Source: Rhodospirillales bacterium (lineage in GTDB: Bacteria; Pseudomonadota; Alphaproteobacteria; Reyranellales; Reyranellaceae). From it: a stretch of DNA of 50,786 bases. The notes below the pieces were generated by a model that worked only from the letters and a program-made list of their open reading frames with translations, searched no databases and had not been told where the DNA came from. The position numbers were made by a program, and so were the translations under genes. Shown here piece after piece: positions 1-8,361 of this stretch (positions are counted from its first letter, which is position 1; each line of letters begins with the position of its first letter). The DNA lies in the NCBI GenBank assembly GCA_016185145.1, contig JACPOB010000145.1:1-50786 (forward strand), written 5' to 3'.

Positions 1-1
1 C

Positions 2-1942
2 AGGACCCTGACGGTAGGCGCGGCGAACTCGACCGTCTTCGCCGGCACCATCACCGGCAACGGCGCGCTGGTGAAGCAGGGCGGCGGCACGCTGACGCTT
101 GTCGGCAGCAACACCTACAGCGGCGGCACGACAGTGACCGGCGGCACGCTCCAGGGCGACACGATGAGCCTGCGGGGCAACATCCTCAACAACGCCAACG
201 TGACGTTCAACCAGGCCGGCAGTGGCACCTATGCCGGGGTGATATCGGGCACCGGCAGCGTGGCCCTGCAGGGCGGCGGTCTGCTGAACCTCACGGGCAA
301 CAATACCTACACCGGTCCGACCAGCGTCAATGCCGGCACGCTGACGGTGAACGGTAGTGTCACCAGCAGCGTGACGGTGGGGCCAAGCGGCACGCTCGGT
401 GGCACGGGCGCGATCTTTGGTGCGGCCACCATTGCCGGTACGCTCGCTCCCGGCAACTCGATCGGCACGCTGAATGTCAGCGGCAACTTCACCCAGACCG
501 CCGGCAGCATCTACCAGGTCGAGATCAATGCGCAGGGTCAGTCGGACCGCATCCTCATCGGCGGTACTGCCGCCATCCAGGGGGGGATGGTGCAGGCGCT
601 GGCTCAGCCTGGCGCCTACGGGCCGAGCACGACCTACACCATCCTCTCGGCCGCCAGTGGCCGGACGGGGACCTACAACGGCGTCACCAGCAACTTCGCC
701 TTCCTGACGCCCTCCCTCAGCTACGACGCCAACAACGTCTACCTGACCCTGGCGCTGCTGCCGGCTAACGGCGGTGGCGGCTTCCTGATGAGCGCCTATA
801 CGCCCAACCAGAAGGCGGTGGGATACGCGCTGAACCAGTCGTTCGCTTCTGCCACGGGCGACTACGCCACCGTGATCAGCACGCTAGCCGGGCTGAGCGC
901 CTTCCAGGGCCCGGCGGCGCTGAGCGCCATCAGCGGCGAGCAGTACGCTGACTTCGGGACCATGAACGTCAATAACTCGGCGATGTTCATGAACGCCATC
1001 GGCCAGCAGATGGCGCTCGCGCGCGGCGCCGCGGCGAGCGGTAGCCAGCGCGCCGCACTGGCGCAGGCCTGCGACATCGCCGCCTGCGAGGGCGTGAGCC
1101 CGCTCAGTGTATGGGGCAGCGCGCTGGGCGGCGTGGGCTCGGTGACGGGCGACTACAACGCCTCGACGGCGACCTACAACCTCGGCGGCGTGGCGGCGGG
1201 CATCGACTACCGGCTCGACCCGCGCTTCCTGGTTGGTCTCGGCGTCGGCTACACGTCGGGCAACCTGTGGGTGAACGGCTTCCCCGGCAAGGGCTGGACC
1301 AACAGCATCGGCGTGGCGGCCTATGGCAGCTTCACGCAGGATGGGTTCTATGCCGACCTGCTGGGCGGCTATGCCTGGTTCAATAACCAGCTTCAGCGGC
1401 AGATCACGATCCCCGGACTGCAGCGCACGGCCTGGGGCAGCACCGGCGCCAACCAGGCGCTGGGCCAGGTCGAGACCGGCTACCGTATCCCGGTGTACCA
1501 GCCGGCCGGCGCGACGCTCGCACCGTTTGCGCGGCTGCAAGGTTCGAGCGTGACGCAGAACGCCTTCTCGGAATGGGGCGCGGGCTCGCTCAGCCTGAAC
1601 GTGTCGCAGCAGACGATCAACTCGCTGCGCACGCTGTTCGGCCTCGACCTTGCCGGCGCACTGCCGCTCGGCGCCGACCGCACGCTGGACATCGGCCTGC
1701 GGCTGGGCTGGCAGCACGAGTTCGCTTCGACCACGCGGCCGATTACGGCGGCGCTGAGTGGCGCGCCGTTCGCCGCCTTCACCGTCTACGGCGCCACGCC
1801 GCAGCCCGACTCGGCAGTGGTGAGCCTGCGGGCCGCTACCAGCATCGCCGCGGCGACGCAACTCTACCTGCGCTACGACGGCGACATCGGCTCGGGCACC
1901 GACAGCCACTCCCTCAGTCTCGGTATGCGCCTGACCTGGTGA
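2..1942 (+). CDS. Autotransporter, C-terminal part (5' end outside window)
   Basis: Type V secretion protein: a passenger is carried across the outer membrane by its own C-terminal beta-barrel. The frame is open from base 2 to the stop, giving 646 residues, so the true start and signal peptide lie upstream. The first ~130 residues hold passenger-associated repeats of the GTLTL-G-NTYSGGTTV kind (seen twice, around bases 80-150 and 280-350). They are followed by the GTLGGTG / LAPGNSIGTLNVSGNF pattern typical of the end of such passengers. The last ~270 residues, from about SVWGSALGG onward, alternate polar and aromatic residues like a beta-barrel and end in an aromatic residue (RLTW). What the passenger does (adhesin, enzyme) cannot be told from this fragment. 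The class assignment is secure. Confidence 0.9.
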   Translation, partial: RTLTVGAANSTVFAGTITGNGALVKQGGGTLTLVGSNTYSGGTTVTGGTLQGDTMSLRGNILNNANVTFNQAGSGTYAGVISGTGSVALQGGGLLNLTGNNTYTGPTSVNAGTLTVNGSVTSSVTVGPSGTLGGTGAIFGAATIAGTLAPGNSIGTLNVSGNFTQTAGSIYQVEINAQGQSDRILIGGTAAIQGGMVQALAQPGAYGPSTTYTILSAASGRTGTYNGVTSNFAFLTPSLSYDANNVYLTLALLPANGGGGFLMSAYTPNQKAVGYALNQSFASATGDYATVISTLAGLSAFQGPAALSAISGEQYADFGTMNVNNSAMFMNAIGQQMALARGAAASGSQRAALAQACDIAACEGVSPLSVWGSALGGVGSVTGDYNASTATYNLGGVAAGIDYRLDPRFLVGLGVGYTSGNLWVNGFPGKGWTNSIGVAAYGSFTQDGFYADLLGGYAWFNNQLQRQITIPGLQRTAWGSTGANQALGQVETGYRIPVYQPAGATLAPFARLQGSSVTQNAFSEWGAGSLSLNVSQQTINSLRTLFGLDLAGALPLGADRTLDIGLRLGWQHEFASTTRPITAALSGAPFAAFTVYGATPQPDSAVVSLRAATSIAAATQLYLRYDGDIGSGTDSHSLSLGMRLTW

Positions 1943-1980
1943 AATGGCCGATGGTAAGAGTCACGGACGCTCTGATTGAA

Positions 1981-2002
1981 GGGTGACTCATCGCTGTCAC
2001 CC
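1981..2002. repeat. Small inverted repeat after the autotransporter
   Basis: GGGTGAC (1981-1987) and GTCACCC (1996-2002) form a perfect 7-bp inverted repeat around an 8-base loop, followed by GAGCGTAGCGAGGG. The following bases resemble one arm of the larger hairpin repeats found elsewhere in the window, so this may be a truncated copy. No T-run follows on the plus strand, so a classical terminator is not supported. Confidence 0.35.
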
Positions 2003-2037
2003 GAGCGTAGCGAGGGGGCCTTGATCGGCGCCGCAAT

Positions 2038-3120
2038 TCAAGGCGCAAATCTGGCCGAAATCTTCCAGGTTATGTTCCACCCTTGGCCATCGAGCGTTCG
2101 GGTCGTCTCGATTCCGAGGAACCGGTCGTGCGCCGCGGCGGCACCCAGCCACAACTCGTTCCAGGCGTCGAAGGCCTTGAGCGGATCGTCGAGCTCGAGG
2201 CCGCGCACCGCGCGCCAGCCTGACTGGCGAACCGTGACCGCGTCATCGCCCGCGATGGTCTCGACCTCTTCGCCCCCGGCCTTCAGCACTGCCGCCAGCC
2301 AGCGCGCGAAGTCCCGTGCGCTCTGCAGGTCGCCGCGCTCGACGTCGGTCGGCAGGTCCATGTCGCGCGCCGTCTCTTCGTGGAATTGCAGGCCGACCAG
2401 GCGGGCGACGCGGCCAAGTTCCGTCTGCGCGTCGGCGGGACCGAGCAGGTCCTGCAACGTCGGCAGCATGGTGCGCAGATACTCCAGCGCATAGGAGCGG
2501 AACGTGCGTTGCCGGCGCTCCTCGGGCCAGCTGGCCGTCTCGAGCTTCGGCTGCGCCGCCCAGTCGACGCGCGGCATCTCCTCCCTGCCGTAGGCGAAGC
2601 GCACGCGCTCCTCCTCCTTGATCGGCCGGCCGTAGTCGAAGTAGTAGCCTTCCAGCCCGGGCATGCCGTCGACCGTCATGCCGGTGCAGACGAAGCCCAG
2701 GCCGGGATTGCCGAGCGATACGCCGTTGTGGCCGTGCCAGCCGTGCAGCATCGCCGCCGACACGGCATGCGGTACGGCGGCGATCGCCGTGCCGCGCCAG
2801 ATCCAGCGCGGCGGCGGATAGCGCACCCAGGCCTTCTTGTCGCTTTCGCGCAGATAGCCTGTCTTCACGCCGCCGAGCGCGTTGGAGTGGTAGTGATAAA
2901 GCGCGCAGGCTGGCGCGTCGGGCTCGCCGGCGATGCCGAGCTTCTGCAGGCCCGGCAGGAACTTCTCGAGGTGTTGCCGCCGGAAATGGCGGAAGACGTA
3001 CTCCCGCGCGGTGTCCTCGCCGCGCCGCGTGACCAGCCCCAGGATCAGGGCGGTCATCAGCGCGTTGTAGAGTGTACCGACCGCGCGATACGCGGCCGTG
3101 CCAGCCCCGGAATCAGCCAT
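2038..3120 (-). CDS. Conserved-looking protein of unknown function, 360 aa
   Basis: I do not recognise this family. The protein is mostly soluble-looking. Its middle part is rich in His, Trp and Tyr (YHYHSNALGG near residue 78, then LHGWHGHNG), which could bind metal or form an active site, but no catalytic motif is identifiable. The start overlaps the stop of the upstream DUF1330 gene by 8 bases (ATGGCTGA), so the two are very likely translated together. They form the end of a three-gene minus-strand run (sulfurtransferase, DUF1330, this gene). Codon use and GC match the neighbours. The coding call is strong; no function is proposed. Confidence 0.75.
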   Translation of the reverse strand: MADSGAGTAAYRAVGTLYNALMTALILGLVTRRGEDTAREYVFRHFRRQHLEKFLPGLQKLGIAGEPDAPACALYHYHSNALGGVKTGYLRESDKKAWVRYPPPRWIWRGTAIAAVPHAVSAAMLHGWHGHNGVSLGNPGLGFVCTGMTVDGMPGLEGYYFDYGRPIKEEERVRFAYGREEMPRVDWAAQPKLETASWPEERRQRTFRSYALEYLRTMLPTLQDLLGPADAQTELGRVARLVGLQFHEETARDMDLPTDVERGDLQSARDFARWLAAVLKAGGEEVETIAGDDAVTVRQSGWRAVRGLELDDPLKAFDAWNELWLGAAAAHDRFLGIETTRTLDGQGWNITWKISARFAP

Positions 3121-3406
3121 CGTAGCCGTCGACGATGATGGCCTTGCACTGGCCCGCCCTGAGGCGCATATCGAGCACCGGCTTGTAGTCGGTCGAATCG
3201 TAGAATTTCTCCGCCGCCTCGTAGGTCGGGAACTCCAGCACGACGACGCGCGACGGCGTCCAGTCGCCTTCGAGGGTGCGCGTCTTGCCGCCGCGCACGA
3301 TGAACTTGCCGCCGAACTTGGCGACCAGTCCCGGCGTGTGCTTGCGGTATTCGGCCATCAGGGCCTCGTCGGTCGTCTCGACCTCGACGATCATGTAGGC
3401 GGGCAC
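3113..3406 (-). CDS. DUF1330 family protein
   Basis: A 97-residue ferredoxin-like-fold protein of the DUF1330 family, which is common in proteobacteria and has no firmly established reaction. The match rests on the start (PAYMIVEVETTDEALMAEY), the central GGKFIVRGG with the VVVLEFPTYEAAEKFYDS segment, and the final RAGQCKAIIVDGYDG. I chose the GTG at 3406 because a GAGAGGAG ribosome site lies about 6 bases before it and the protein then begins where the family does; an ATG further upstream at 3457 would overlap the sulfurtransferase. It lies 11 bases downstream of the sulfurtransferase and overlaps the next gene by 8 bases, so it is mid-operon. Confidence 0.85.
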   Translation of the reverse strand: MPAYMIVEVETTDEALMAEYRKHTPGLVAKFGGKFIVRGGKTRTLEGDWTPSRVVVLEFPTYEAAEKFYDSTDYKPVLDMRLRAGQCKAIIVDGYDG

Positions 3407-3417
3407 GGCTTCTCCTC

Positions 3418-4281
3418 TCAACCGGTTTCCATCGGCAGGCTGGGATCGTTGGACCATTCCTGCATCGAATTGTCATACACCGAGACGTTCTTGTGGCCGA
3501 GCAGGGCCGTCAGCACGAAAGCGTCGAGCGTGGCGGCGATGCCGCCGCCGCAATAGACCAGCACGCGCTTGTCCGGCGCCGCGCCGACGCCCTCGAAGGC
3601 CGCGCGCAGCTCGGCGATCGGCTTCAGCGTCTTGTCCGGCCCGAACAGGCTCGCCGCCGGCACGCACGACGATCCGGCGATGCGGCCGGCACGTCCATAG
3701 ACCACGCCGCCGCTGCCCTTGTGCTGCTCATGGCTGAGCGCGTTCAGGGTGAGCGTGTCGTCCTTGCCGATGGCCGCCTTGATGTCGTTCTTGTCGACGA
3801 ATATCTCGGGCCGACCGCGCAGCGTCAGCGTCGCCGGCGGATAGGTCGTGGGCTCGGTTGCGAGCGGGCGGTTCTCGGCCTTCCATTTGTCGAGGCCGCC
3901 GTCGAGGATCGCCGCGTCGTCGAAGCCCACGGCGCGCAGCATCCACCACACGCGCGTCGCCCAGTTGGGGGTGGCGTGGCTGTAGAGCACGACGAAGGTG
4001 CCGTGCCCGATGCCCTTGGCGGCGAAAGCCTTGGTGAGCTCGCCGAGCGACGGCAGCGTGAAGCGGAGCTTGGGGTCCGGCTCGGACAGCTCGCCCGGCA
4101 GATCGAGGAAGGCGGCGCCCGGAATGTGGCCCTGGTCGTAGTTGGCGCGGCCGCTTTCGACGTTGTAGCCGCCCTCGGGCCTGGGGCGCAGATAGGTGGT
4201 GCAGTCGAAGACGCGAAGCGCGGGCGCGTCCAGGCGGCGTGCAAGCTCTTCGGTCGAAATCAGTGCAGCGGAATGGGCCAT
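3418..4281 (-). CDS. Rhodanese-type sulfurtransferase (thiosulfate / 3-mercaptopyruvate)
   Basis: Transfers a sulfane sulfur from thiosulfate or 3-mercaptopyruvate to an acceptor such as cyanide or a thiol. The 287-residue length fits the two-rhodanese-domain family. The N-terminal half (RVFDCTTYLRP..., HIPGAAFLDL, VVLYSHATPNWATRVWWMLR) is the non-catalytic repeat, with a Ser in place of Cys. The C-terminal half carries the active loop VYCGGGIAAT, with the persulfide Cys, and ends in ...EWSNDPSLPMETG. The start at 4281 follows a GGGAG site and is the family start (MAHSAALISTEELARRL). The loop CGGGIA is not the classical thiosulfate (CRKGVT) or mercaptopyruvate (CGSGVT) loop exactly, but is closer to the latter, so the preferred donor is uncertain. 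Confidence 0.88.
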   Translation of the reverse strand: MAHSAALISTEELARRLDAPALRVFDCTTYLRPRPEGGYNVESGRANYDQGHIPGAAFLDLPGELSEPDPKLRFTLPSLGELTKAFAAKGIGHGTFVVLYSHATPNWATRVWWMLRAVGFDDAAILDGGLDKWKAENRPLATEPTTYPPATLTLRGRPEIFVDKNDIKAAIGKDDTLTLNALSHEQHKGSGGVVYGRAGRIAGSSCVPAASLFGPDKTLKPIAELRAAFEGVGAAPDKRVLVYCGGGIAATLDAFVLTALLGHKNVSVYDNSMQEWSNDPSLPMETG

Positions 4282-4337
4282 GTCGCTCTCCCGAAAAAGG
4301 AGGGCGACTCTATCCGCGGCCCGACGCGAAGCGAAGC

Positions 4338-4721
4338 TTAGATGGTCTTCTGCGGCAGCGGCGGAACGGCGACGGTGCCGGACGGCATCGCGGCCGCCGG
4401 CGCGGCGGCCGGCGGGGCGCTGAGCTGGCCGACGTCGGGCTGCTTGGGAGCCGCGGGCGGCGTCGTGGTCTTCTTGGTCTTCTTCGCCGTCGTGGTCTTG
4501 GTGGCCTTGGTGCTGCTGCTCACTTTCTTGAGGCAGGAGCTGCGCGAGCTCGAGGTCTTCAGGCTCTGGCAATAGGCCGCCGTGCCGGGCTTGGGCTTGG
4601 CAGTCGGAACCGGAGCAGGGGCAGCCGGCGCCGTCGTGGTGTCTTCCTGGGTCTGGGCGTAGGACGGGGCGGCAAAGGCGACGGCCGCCAAAGCGGCCAT
4701 GCTGGCGATCAACAGACGCAT
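4338..4721 (-). CDS. Small secreted Ala/Pro/Lys-rich protein
   Basis: A 127-residue protein with a clear Sec signal peptide (MRLLIASMAALAAVAFAAPSYA, cleaved before QTQ). The mature part is low in complexity. It has a Pro/Ala stretch, a short Cys-containing block (AAYCQSLKTSSSRSSCLKKV) that could form one disulfide, a Thr/Lys-rich stretch and a Pro-rich tail. It is predicted to be periplasmic. Function is unknown; the composition suggests a cell-wall- or DNA-associated filler rather than an enzyme. It lies 56 bases upstream of the sulfurtransferase on the same strand. Confidence 0.75.
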   Translation of the reverse strand: MRLLIASMAALAAVAFAAPSYAQTQEDTTTAPAAPAPVPTAKPKPGTAAYCQSLKTSSSRSSCLKKVSSSTKATKTTTAKKTKKTTTPPAAPKQPDVGQLSAPPAAAPAAAMPSGTVAVPPLPQKTI

Positions 4722-4857
4722 TTTCGACTTCTCCCGGGCCGCTGGCGGAGGGGACGGGTGCGGCCTCGTTATGGAGGTAAAATGTTATGAGATTCGTGTC
4801 ATTTATGTCAATTTCTTAATGAGTTACAGCAACTGCAATCGAAAACCCTGAGCCCTC

Positions 4858-5811
4858 GTGCAGGCCATCCTCAACGTCGCTTTGCCGATCTTCGGCGTCA
4901 TCCTGGCGGGGTACCTGGCCGGCCGCTGGCGCATCCTGGGCGGCGAATCGACCGCCGCCCTCAACGCCTTCGTGAGCTATTTCGCCCTGCCGGTGCTGTT
5001 TTTCGGCACCCTGGCGCGCACCCCGGTGGCGGCCGTGCTCGATCCCGCCCTGATGCTGGGCTTCGGCATCGTCGTCCTGGCGACCTTCGGCCTCGGCATG
5101 GCGACCACCCGCCTGGTTTCGCGGGCAACGGGGACGGGGGGCGGCCTGGCCGCCATGAGCCTGCAGGGCATTGCCGCCTCGTGGGGCAATGTCGGCTACA
5201 TGGGCGTGCCGCTCTGCCTCGCGGCGTTCGGCGAGGCCGGATTGCCGCCCGCCATGCTGACGGTGATCGTTACCGCCATTGTCGCCATGGTGATCGGCGT
5301 CATGCTGATCGAGCTCGAGGTGGCGGCGGGCCACGGGCCGCTCCGGACTTTCCTGCGGGCGGCGTTCAACGTGGCGCGCAATCCGCTGCCCGTGTCGATC
5401 GGGCTGGGCATCGTGGTGTCGGCGATCGGCCTGCCGATGCCGACGCCGGTCGAGAAGTGGCTCGACCTTTTGGGCGCGGCAGCCGCCCCCTGTGCCTTGT
5501 TCGCCATCGGCCTCTTCCTGTCGGACAAGTCGATCAGGAGCGGGCTGGCCGAGGCGGGATGCGCCACGGTGATCAAGCTCGTGCTGCAGCCGCTCGCGGC
5601 CTGGCTGGTGCTGCCATTGTTCGTCGACCTGGGTTCGGTGCCGGGCCAGGTCGCGCTCCTGATGGCCGCCCTGCCGACGGCGGCCAACGCCTTCGTGCTG
5701 GCCAAGCAGTTCGACATCGCAGTCGAGCAGAATTCGGCGTCGGTTCTGCTTTCGACGGCCTTCTCGGTGATCACGGTTTCTGCTTTGCTTGTGCTGCTTC
5801 GCGTGTCCTGA
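4858..5811 (+). CDS. AEC (auxin efflux carrier) family transporter
   Basis: An inner-membrane permease of about ten transmembrane helices (317 aa), probably exporting a small organic acid or amino-acid-like solute; bacterial AEC substrates vary (malate, malonate and others). It has the family N-terminus (ILNVALPIFGVILAGYLAGRW), NAFVSYFALPVLFF in helix two, a central hydrophilic region, and a C-terminal half with PTAANAFVLAKQFDI, the conserved re-entrant motif. It uses a GTG start at 4858 after a weak site. The 136-base gap before it contains the only AT-rich stretch nearby (4780-4830), a likely promoter zone. mscL follows 31 bases downstream. Confidence 0.88.
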   Translation: MQAILNVALPIFGVILAGYLAGRWRILGGESTAALNAFVSYFALPVLFFGTLARTPVAAVLDPALMLGFGIVVLATFGLGMATTRLVSRATGTGGGLAAMSLQGIAASWGNVGYMGVPLCLAAFGEAGLPPAMLTVIVTAIVAMVIGVMLIELEVAAGHGPLRTFLRAAFNVARNPLPVSIGLGIVVSAIGLPMPTPVEKWLDLLGAAAAPCALFAIGLFLSDKSIRSGLAEAGCATVIKLVLQPLAAWLVLPLFVDLGSVPGQVALLMAALPTAANAFVLAKQFDIAVEQNSASVLLSTAFSVITVSALLVLLRVS

Positions 5812-5842
5812 TGAGGACGAGTCCAACCGACGGAGGGTGGAG

Positions 5843-6265
5843 ATGCTCCAGGAGTTCAAGAAATTCGCGATGCGTGGCAGCGTCGTCGACCTTGCCATCG
5901 GCGTCATCATCGGCGCCGCCTTCGGCAAGATCATCGATTCGATGGTCAACGACATCATGATGCCGATCATCGGCCGCATCTTCGGCGGGCTCGACTTCAG
6001 CAACTACTTCATCGGCCTCACCTCGGCGTCGAGCGAGGCCACGAACTACGACGCCGCCAAGAAGGCGGGCGCGACCCTGGGCTACGGCCAGTTCATCACC
6101 GTGACGGTGAACTTCATCATCATCGCCTGGATCCTGTTCCTGGTGATCAAGGGCATGAACCGCCTGTTCCAGCAGGAAGCCGCCGCCCCGCCGCCGCCCG
6201 CCCCGCCGACCAAGGACCAGGAGCTGCTGACGGAGATCCGCGATCTGTTGAAGACGCGCGCTTAG
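5843..6265 (+). CDS. mscL: Large-conductance mechanosensitive channel MscL
   Basis: A homopentameric inner-membrane channel that opens under membrane tension to release solutes during hypo-osmotic shock. The 140-residue protein has the family start MLQEFKKFAMRGSVVDLAIG, the glycine-rich first helix (GVIIGAAFGKIIDSMVNDIMMP), a periplasmic loop, the second helix (FITVTVNFIIIAWILFLVIKGMN) and the cytoplasmic Pro-rich linker ending in a charged helix (KDQELLTEIRDLLKTR). The start at 5843 is preceded by GGAGGGTGGAG. It is slightly shorter than the 136-150 residue range midpoint but complete. Confidence 0.97.
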   Translation: MLQEFKKFAMRGSVVDLAIGVIIGAAFGKIIDSMVNDIMMPIIGRIFGGLDFSNYFIGLTSASSEATNYDAAKKAGATLGYGQFITVTVNFIIIAWILFLVIKGMNRLFQQEAAAPPPPAPPTKDQELLTEIRDLLKTRA

Positions 6266-6270
6266 TCACA

Positions 6271-6376
6271 CGCGGACCGCGGGCGTCCCGCCCGCTCATG
6301 CTTTTTCTAGTGTTCCTCTTCCTCTAGCGGGGAGGGCAGGAGGACTCATGAGCGGGCGGGACGCCCGCGGTCCGCG
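6271..6376. repeat. Perfect 30-bp inverted repeat between mscL and dapA
   Basis: Bases 6271-6300 and 6347-6376 are exact reverse complements over 30 bases, separated by 46 bases. The arms contain the CGCGGACCGCGGGCG core and CGCTCATG edge shared with other elements in this window (near 8206, 11978, 43683 and 46196). The right arm ends at the base next to the dapA stop codon and the left begins 6 bases after the mscL stop, so the element fills the convergent gap. It could act as a two-way terminator or mRNA stabiliser; the left arm is followed by CTTTTTCT. Confidence 0.8.
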
Positions 6377-7252
6377 CTACGCTGCCCGGCGCTCGGCGAA
6401 GAACGAGTCGAGCCGGCGCGCCAGGCCGTCGGATATCCGGGTCAGCGGCAAACGGCATTCCGGCGAGGCGATCAGGCCCTGTCGCCACAGCAGGTGCTTG
6501 ATCGGCATCGGATTGGCCTCGGCGAACAGCAGCGGCACCAGGGGCGCGAGCGGCGCCCAGGCCGCACGCGCGCCGGCGACGTCGTCCTTGGCAAAGCGCC
6601 GGCCGACCTCGATGAAGCGTTCGGTCATGACGTGGCTCGCCGCCAGGATGCCGCCCTCGGCGCCGTTGGCCATCATGGTGAAATAGAGCGCGTCCTCGCC
6701 GGTCAGCACCGAGAAATCCGCAGGCTTGCGCGCCAGCAGCTCGAGCGACTGGGCGATGCTGCCCGAGCTGTCCTTCACGCCAACGATGTTCTTCACTTCG
6801 GCAAGCTCGAGCAGTGAATCGTTGGCGAGGTTCACCGCCGTGCGATAGGGGATGTTGTAGATCAGCACGTCGCGGTCCGTCGCCGCGGCGATGGCGCGGA
6901 AATGGGCCACAAGACCGTCCTGGCTCGGCCGGTTGTAGTAGGGGCAGACCGAGACGATGCCATCGAAGGCATGGCGCTCCAGCCGCCTCAACGCCTTCTC
7001 GACCTTGGCCGTGGCGTTGCTGCCCACCCCGACGAACACCGGCACGCGGCCGGCCACCGTCGCTACCGTCCGCTCGACGAGCTCGTCGCTCTCCGCCTCG
7101 TCGAGCGTCGGCGATTCGCCCGTCGTACCGAGCGGGAACAAGCCGTCGATCCCCAACGCCAGGTAATGTTCGATCAGCCGCTCATAGCTCTTGAAGTCGA
7201 CCGCGCCGTCCTTGAACGGCGTGACGATGGGAAGCCAAAGACCTGTGATCAT
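6377..7252 (-). CDS. dapA: 4-hydroxy-tetrahydrodipicolinate synthase (DapA) family
   Basis: A class I aldolase of the DHDPS/NAL family. DapA condenses pyruvate with aspartate semialdehyde in lysine and diaminopimelate synthesis. The 291-residue protein has the GTTGE motif (res 42-46), the IYNIPYR motif with Tyr132 and the carboxylate-binding Arg137, and the Schiff-base Lys160 in VGVKDSSGS. These match true DapA. A GGAGG site lies 7 bases before the ATG. The gene is divergent from a LysR regulator and isolated from other lysine genes, so it may be a paralogue used in a catabolic aldolase role. Confidence 0.85.
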   Translation of the reverse strand: MITGLWLPIVTPFKDGAVDFKSYERLIEHYLALGIDGLFPLGTTGESPTLDEAESDELVERTVATVAGRVPVFVGVGSNATAKVEKALRRLERHAFDGIVSVCPYYNRPSQDGLVAHFRAIAAATDRDVLIYNIPYRTAVNLANDSLLELAEVKNIVGVKDSSGSIAQSLELLARKPADFSVLTGEDALYFTMMANGAEGGILAASHVMTERFIEVGRRFAKDDVAGARAAWAPLAPLVPLLFAEANPMPIKHLLWRQGLIASPECRLPLTRISDGLARRLDSFFAERRAA

Positions 7253-7298
7253 TCGTCGTCCTCCGGTGGGATGACGGTAGGAGCGGACGTGTTATAAT

Positions 7299-7314
7299 GA
7301 AAACGAATGTTTTC
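7299..7314. promoter_or_regulatory. Probable LysR operator between dapA and the LysR gene
   Basis: GAAAAC (7299-7304) and GTTTTC (7309-7314) form a perfect palindrome around GAAT in the 85-base divergent gap. The dimension (about 16 bp, AT-rich, dyad) fits a LysR-type binding site. A TATAAC-like -10 for dapA lies beside it on the minus strand, so the site would overlap or abut the dapA promoter. Confidence 0.5.
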
Positions 7315-7337
7315 GATATGATCGTTCAGAATTGATT

Positions 7338-8204
7338 ATGAGAAGAGACCTCGACATCTCCCTGATCCGCGCCTTCGTCGGTGTCGTCGATGCCGACGGC
7401 GTCACCGCCGCCGCCTCGGCGCTGGGCGTCAGCCAGGCTGCCGCCAGCCAGCAGATCAAGCGGTTGGAGGAGGCGCTCGATTGCCGCCTGTTCGAGCGCC
7501 AGGGCCGCAAGCTCGTGCTGGCGCCGGCCGGCGAACGACTGCTCGCCCAGGCGCGGCGCCTGCTGGCAATGAACGACGAGGTGTGGTCGGCCATGCGCAC
7601 GCCCTCGTTCGAGGGCGAGGTGCGCCTCGGCGTGCCCTACGACATCATCGGCAGCGTCGTGCCGCCCATCCTGCGCCGCTTCGCCAAGGCCCAGCCGCGC
7701 GTGCGCGTCAGCCTGGTGTGCGAGGACTCAGCGGTCGTGCGCGAAGAGCTGCGGTCGGGCGGCGTCGATCTCGCGCTCACCACCGAGACCGAATGCGGCC
7801 GCCACGGCGAGACGCTGCGCACCGACCGGCTGGTTTGGGTCGGCGTGGCGGGCGGCGAGGCGCACCTGCGCGATCCGTTGCCGGTATCGCTCGGCGCGCC
7901 GACCTGCGTGTTCCGTCCCGTCGCCGTCGAGGCGCTGGGCCGCCTGCGGCGCGACTGGCGCGCGGTCTGCGAGGTGAGCCGGCTCGAGCCGGTCTACGCC
8001 GCGATCGAGGCGGGCTTGGCGGTGGCGCCGCTGCTACGTTCATCGGTGCCGCAGCGTTTCGAGATCTTCGACGGCAAGGCGGCGCGCGAGGCGCGCCTGC
8101 CGCCGCTGCCCGAGTTCCGCATCAACCTCTACGCACCGCCCGGACTCTCGCCGGCCGCGCGCGATCTCGCCGATCACGTGCGCGCGAGCTTCGCCATGAG
8201 ATGA
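7338..8204 (+). CDS. LysR-family transcriptional regulator
   Basis: A DNA-binding regulator with an N-terminal winged helix-turn-helix (DISLIRAFVGVVDADGVTAAASALGVSQAAASQQIKRLEEAL, res 6-48) and a C-terminal periplasmic-binding-like effector domain (from EGEVRLGVPYDIIGSVVPPIL). I chose ATG 7338 (MRRDLDISL), which gives the usual 5-6 residue lead before the HTH; a TTG two codons upstream is possible. The length of 288 aa is typical. The divergent dapA homologue with a palindrome between them is the likely target, probably together with autoregulation. The effector is unknown. Confidence 0.92.
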   Translation: MRRDLDISLIRAFVGVVDADGVTAAASALGVSQAAASQQIKRLEEALDCRLFERQGRKLVLAPAGERLLAQARRLLAMNDEVWSAMRTPSFEGEVRLGVPYDIIGSVVPPILRRFAKAQPRVRVSLVCEDSAVVREELRSGGVDLALTTETECGRHGETLRTDRLVWVGVAGGEAHLRDPLPVSLGAPTCVFRPVAVEALGRLRRDWRAVCEVSRLEPVYAAIEAGLAVAPLLRSSVPQRFEIFDGKAAREARLPPLPEFRINLYAPPGLSPAARDLADHVRASFAMR

Positions 8205-8205
8205 G

Positions 8206-8290
8206 TCACGTTCTTCCGGACCGCGAGCCTCCTGGCTCGCTCATGATTCATGAGCGCGCAGGATGCGCGCGGTCCGGAAGAAGAACGTGA
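8206..8290. repeat. Compound palindrome, GCGGTCC family
   Basis: The outer arms TCACGTTCTTCCGGACCGCG (8206-8225) and the matching right end (CGCGGTCC then GGAAGAAGAACGTGA, to 8290) are reverse complements apart from three extra bases on the right. Each arm has its own small hairpin: GCGAGCC-TCCT-GGCTCGC on the left and GCGCGC-AGGAT-GCGCGC on the right. CGCTCATGA and TCATGAGCG meet at the centre. It begins 1 base after the LysR stop codon. Confidence 0.75.
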
Positions 8291-8361
8291 CGCGGAACGC
8301 CCTACACAATTGATACGATCGTTCGCTGTCTTGTCGGAGGCGGTGAAACTATCATCCGGGC

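Noticed and set aside
4816..6003. A 395-codon frame on the minus strand opposite the AEC transporter and mscL
   Set aside because: His/Gln/Arg-rich translation without motifs, opposite two clearly real genes.
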